Shown here: one piece after another, positions 61,866 through 64,000 of the stretch
How the letters are laid out: each line of letters opens with the position of its first letter
Position numbering within the stretch: the first letter of the stretch is position 1
NCBI RefSeq assembly: GCF_019104725.1
Contig: NZ_JAHRXF010000005.1
Coordinates: 1-64,000 of the forward strand
DNA length: 64,000 bases
DNA from: Streptomyces corallincola
GTDB taxonomy: Bacteria > Actinomycetota > Actinomycetes > Streptomycetales > Streptomycetaceae
Direction: 5' to 3'
The notes under the pieces: model-generated
Database searches by the model: none
Seen by the model: only the letters and a program-made list of their open reading frames with translations
Told to the model about the DNA's origin: nothing
Program-made: the position numbers and the translations under genes

Positions 61866-61878
61866 GGGAGGCTGCCTT

Positions 61879-62730
61879 TCAGGCCTGGGCGAAGGTCTGG
61901 CGCTGGGTGCCGAGGCCGTCGATGCTGAGTTCGACGGTGTCCCCGGCGCGCAGGTAGGGGTTGCCGGGCAGCCCCAGGGCCACCCCGGCGGGCGTTCCGG
62001 TGTTGATGACGTCGCCCGGCTCCAGCACCATGTACCGGCTGAGGTACGCCACGATGTGGTGGACGGCGAAGATCATGTCGCCGGTGTGGCCGTCCTGGCG
62101 CTTGGTGCCGTTGACGTCCAGTCGCAGCCGGAGATCCTGCGGGTCGCCCACCTCGTCGGCGGTGACGAGCCACGGGCCGAGCGGGTTGAACGTCTCGCAG
62201 GACTTGCCGAGGTCCCACTGGGGCGAGTATTCGAGCTGGAACTCGCGCTCGGAGACGTCGTTGCTGACCGCGTAGCCCGCGATCACCGCCGCGGCCTCCT
62301 CGGGGCCGTCGAGGTACCGCGCCCGGCGGCCGACGACCACCGCCAGCTCGACCTCCCAGTCCGTCTTCACCGAGCCGCGCGGAATCAGGACCTGGTCGAA
62401 AGGTCCGACGACCGTGCCGGGGTCCTTCATGAAGACCACCGGCCGCTGGGGGATCGCGGCGCCCGTCTCGGCGGCGTGGTCGCGGTAGTTGAGGCCCACG
62501 CAGACCACCTTGCCGGGGCGGGCGACGGGGGCTCCGACGCGCAGTCCGGCGGGGTCGAGTTCCGGCAGCCCGCCCGCCTCGACGGCGGCCCGCGCGCGGG
62601 CCACCCCGTCCCCGGCGAGGAAGGCGCCGTCGATCTCGGAGGTCACGGAGGACAGGTCGAGGAGGGTGCCGTCGTCGGCGAGGACGGCGGGCCGCTCCTC
62701 ACCCGGTGCGCCGACTCGTAGCAGTTTCAC
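61879..62730 (-). CDS. Fumarylacetoacetate hydrolase family, probable 2,4-diketo-3-deoxy-L-fuconate hydrolase
   Basis: 283 aa, first gene of the operon. FAH C-terminal fold with [29 protein letters not shown], the metal-binding acidic triad including [26 protein letters not shown] and [12 protein letters not shown]. In the L-fucose pathway it splits 2,4-diketo-3-deoxy-L-fuconate into pyruvate and L-lactate. 13 bp separate it from the dehydratase. Confidence 0.87.
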   Translation of the reverse strand: MKLLRVGAPGEERPAVLADDGTLLDLSSVTSEIDGAFLAGDGVARARAAVEAGGLPELDPAGLRVGAPVARPGKVVCVGLNYRDHAAETGAAIPQRPVVFMKDPGTVVGPFDQVLIPRGSVKTDWEVELAVVVGRRARYLDGPEEAAAVIAGYAVSNDVSEREFQLEYSPQWDLGKSCETFNPLGPWLVTADEVGDPQDLRLRLDVNGTKRQDGHTGDMIFAVHHIVAYLSRYMVLEPGDVINTGTPAGVALGLPGNPYLRAGDTVELSIDGLGTQRQTFAQA

Positions 62731-63346
62731 TTGCCCGTTTCCTTGTCATGGGGGGTCGCCGTGCGTGCGCCGCCGCCGGGCGCACCGAGGGTCCGGCTTG
62801 TCCGGGCCATGATCATCCGTGATCATCTGCACCCACAGTCATCGGATGTATGGCGGCATGGCGACTGTAGCTCCAGGCCGTCGCGCTGACAATGGAGCCG
62901 ACGGCGGACCGCCTCGGACGACCGCTCCGCGTGGGGATGCGGTGCCCCCGTGCCCCTCCCCCCAACACACAGGTCAGCAAGGGGCATCGGAAGACGGGGA
63001 GGGAGACGGCGCATGGCTCGGCATCCGGGCGCGGTCCGCGTCCGAGAACCCCGGTACGAAGTCTTGTCAACGCGGGGGGCACCGTCGTAACGTCCTCCGC
63101 GTCCCGAGATACATCGGAGGAATGAGGCAGGTTGCGCGACGGGCCCAGCACGGTCCGGCGGGTGGCCGTTCATCCGCCGACCCTGTCACCGGCGCCCGCA
63201 CCTCCTCTCCCGCCGGGAGCGGTCCGCGTCCACCGGTCCCCGACCCGTCCGCTGTCCGGCAGCGGCCTCACCGCGTACCGCACCCGGCGAGACCGCTCCT
63301 GCGCCCCTTCCCGCGGCTCCCAGCCGGCCTAGGAGAGATCACGGCC
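62731..63346. promoter_or_regulatory. Divergent control region of the fucose operon and ABC binding protein
   Basis: 616 bp with no credible gene. The stretch 62808-62860 carries TGATCATCCG-TGATCATC as a direct repeat and then TCATCGGATGTATGG, so CATCCG and CGGATG form an inverted pair ~29 bp apart. This is a plausible operator for a GntR- or LacI-type sugar regulator encoded outside the window. The SBP ribosome binding site is AGGAGA at 63331-63336. Confidence 0.5.
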
Positions 63347-64000
63347 ATGACCACCGCCCGCACCCGTTCCCTCGCCGCGGCCACCGCCGTCCTCGCGGTG
63401 CTGAGCCTCGCCACCGCCTGCAACCGGGAGAGCGCCTCGTCGCCCGCCGGACAGGGCAAGAAGGCCGCCATCGGCATCGACCTGCCCCGCTCCGACTCCG
63501 ACTTCTGGAACTCCTACGCCGACTACCTGCGCAAGGACATCAAGTCCGACGGCGTGGACGCCCTGCCGCTGAGCAACTCGCAGAACGACGTCACCAAGCT
63601 CGTCGCCAACGTCCAGGTGTTCCGGCAGACCGGTGCCAAGGCCGTCGTCATGGCCCCCCAGGACACCGGTGCCATCGCCTCCACCCTCGACACCCTGGCC
63701 TCGGCCAAGATCCCGGTGGTCAGCGTGGACACCCGGCCCGACAAGGGCGACGTCTACATGGTGGTGCGCGCCGACAACCGCGCCTACGGCACCAAGGCCT
63801 GCGAGTTCCTCGGCAAGCAGCTCGGCGGGAAGGGCAAGGTCGCCGAACTCCAGGGCGCGCTGGACTCCATCAACGGCCGCGACCGTTCGGAGGCCTTCGC
63901 CGCCTGCATGAAGCAGAAGTTCCCCGCCATCAAGGTCTTCGAGCTGCCCACCGACTGGAAGGGCGACGTCGCCTCCGCCAAGCTCCAGTCGCTGCTCGCC
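63347..64000 (+). CDS. Sugar ABC transporter substrate-binding lipoprotein, partial (C-terminus beyond right edge)
   Basis: First 218 residues from ATG 63347. Lipoprotein signal with SLATAC (Cys ~25). The periplasmic binding protein type 1 (RbsB-like, Peripla_BP_4) fold follows: AAIGIDLPRSDSDFWNSYADYL, VFRQTGAKAVVMAPQDTGAIASTLD, KIPVVSVDT, ADNRAYGTKACEFLGKQLGGKGKVAELQGALDSINGRDRSEAF. It would deliver a pentose or hexose, here presumably L-fucose, to an ABC importer encoded to the right. Divergent from the catabolic operon. Confidence 0.9.
   Translation, partial: MTTARTRSLAAATAVLAVLSLATACNRESASSPAGQGKKAAIGIDLPRSDSDFWNSYADYLRKDIKSDGVDALPLSNSQNDVTKLVANVQVFRQTGAKAVVMAPQDTGAIASTLDTLASAKIPVVSVDTRPDKGDVYMVVRADNRAYGTKACEFLGKQLGGKGKVAELQGALDSINGRDRSEAFAACMKQKFPAIKVFELPTDWKGDVASAKLQSLLA

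Overview
The window reads as Streptomyces (or a close streptomycete) DNA. It is very GC-rich, uses GTG and TTG starts, has WhiB- and LAL-type regulators, and carries many MFS, P450, SDR and TetR genes. It mixes chromosome-arm style metabolism with plasmid-type replication and partition genes. A large linear plasmid, or a chromosome arm that has absorbed a plasmid, fits best. That is inference: no telomere, tRNA, rRNA or integrase was seen.

Layout. 0-1.35 kb: a translationally coupled pair, one gene cut by the window edge and resembling the N-terminus of Tap-type telomere-associated proteins. 1.6-5.3 kb: an MFS exporter, then remnants of an RHS protein and of ISAs1- and IS110-family transposases around a small secreted protein. 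5.3-16.8 kb: a GH31 glycosidase behind a LacI-type palindrome, a two-component system, an antiporter, a Fic-like toxin/antitoxin pair, a PP2C phosphatase, a P450 and a UbiA-type prenyltransferase. 16.9-20.5 kb (minus strand): replication module 1, with a 133-aa unknown protein, an SF3 primase-helicase, a Prim-Pol and an iteron field with a perfect DnaA box. 20.6-33.3 kb: cargo with a coiled-coil/winged-helix protein, a P450, an FAD oxidoreductase, SnoaL-like plus TetR, a FUSC transporter and a PaoABC-like molybdenum aldehyde oxidoreductase with its XdhC factor. 33.6-35.9 kb (plus strand): replication module 2, iterons plus a second copy of the primase-helicase and 133-aa protein, in inverted orientation and without Prim-Pol. 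36.9-39.9 kb: ParA, ParB and seven copies of a 17-bp palindrome (CTATTACG-N-CGTAATAG) that is almost certainly the parS centromere.

40-57.9 kb is an oxidoreductase-rich region: aldo/keto reductase, SDRs, zinc alcohol dehydrogenase, two aldehyde dehydrogenases, a FUSC protein, a large LAL regulator, SRPBCC, TetR, LysR, WhiB and an MFS exporter. The TetR at 51.4 kb is a paralogue of that at 24.5 kb, and one 14-bp site occurs both upstream of the SnoaL-TetR operon and in front of the SDR at 53 kb, suggesting a shared regulon. 57.8-64 kb is a five-enzyme operon, with start/stop overlaps at four of its junctions or near them, matching the complete non-phosphorylative L-fucose pathway (dehydrogenase, lactonase, L-fuconate dehydratase, 2-keto-3-deoxy-L-fuconate dehydrogenase, diketo acid hydrolase), divergent from a sugar ABC transporter binding lipoprotein cut by the right edge.

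The most notable architecture is the 1,778-bp inverted duplication (16943-18720 and 34142-35919) bracketing about 15.4 kb, with an iteron field lying against each copy and a seven-site parS system beside one. Two parS copies lie in parB itself, one of them supplying its stop codon.
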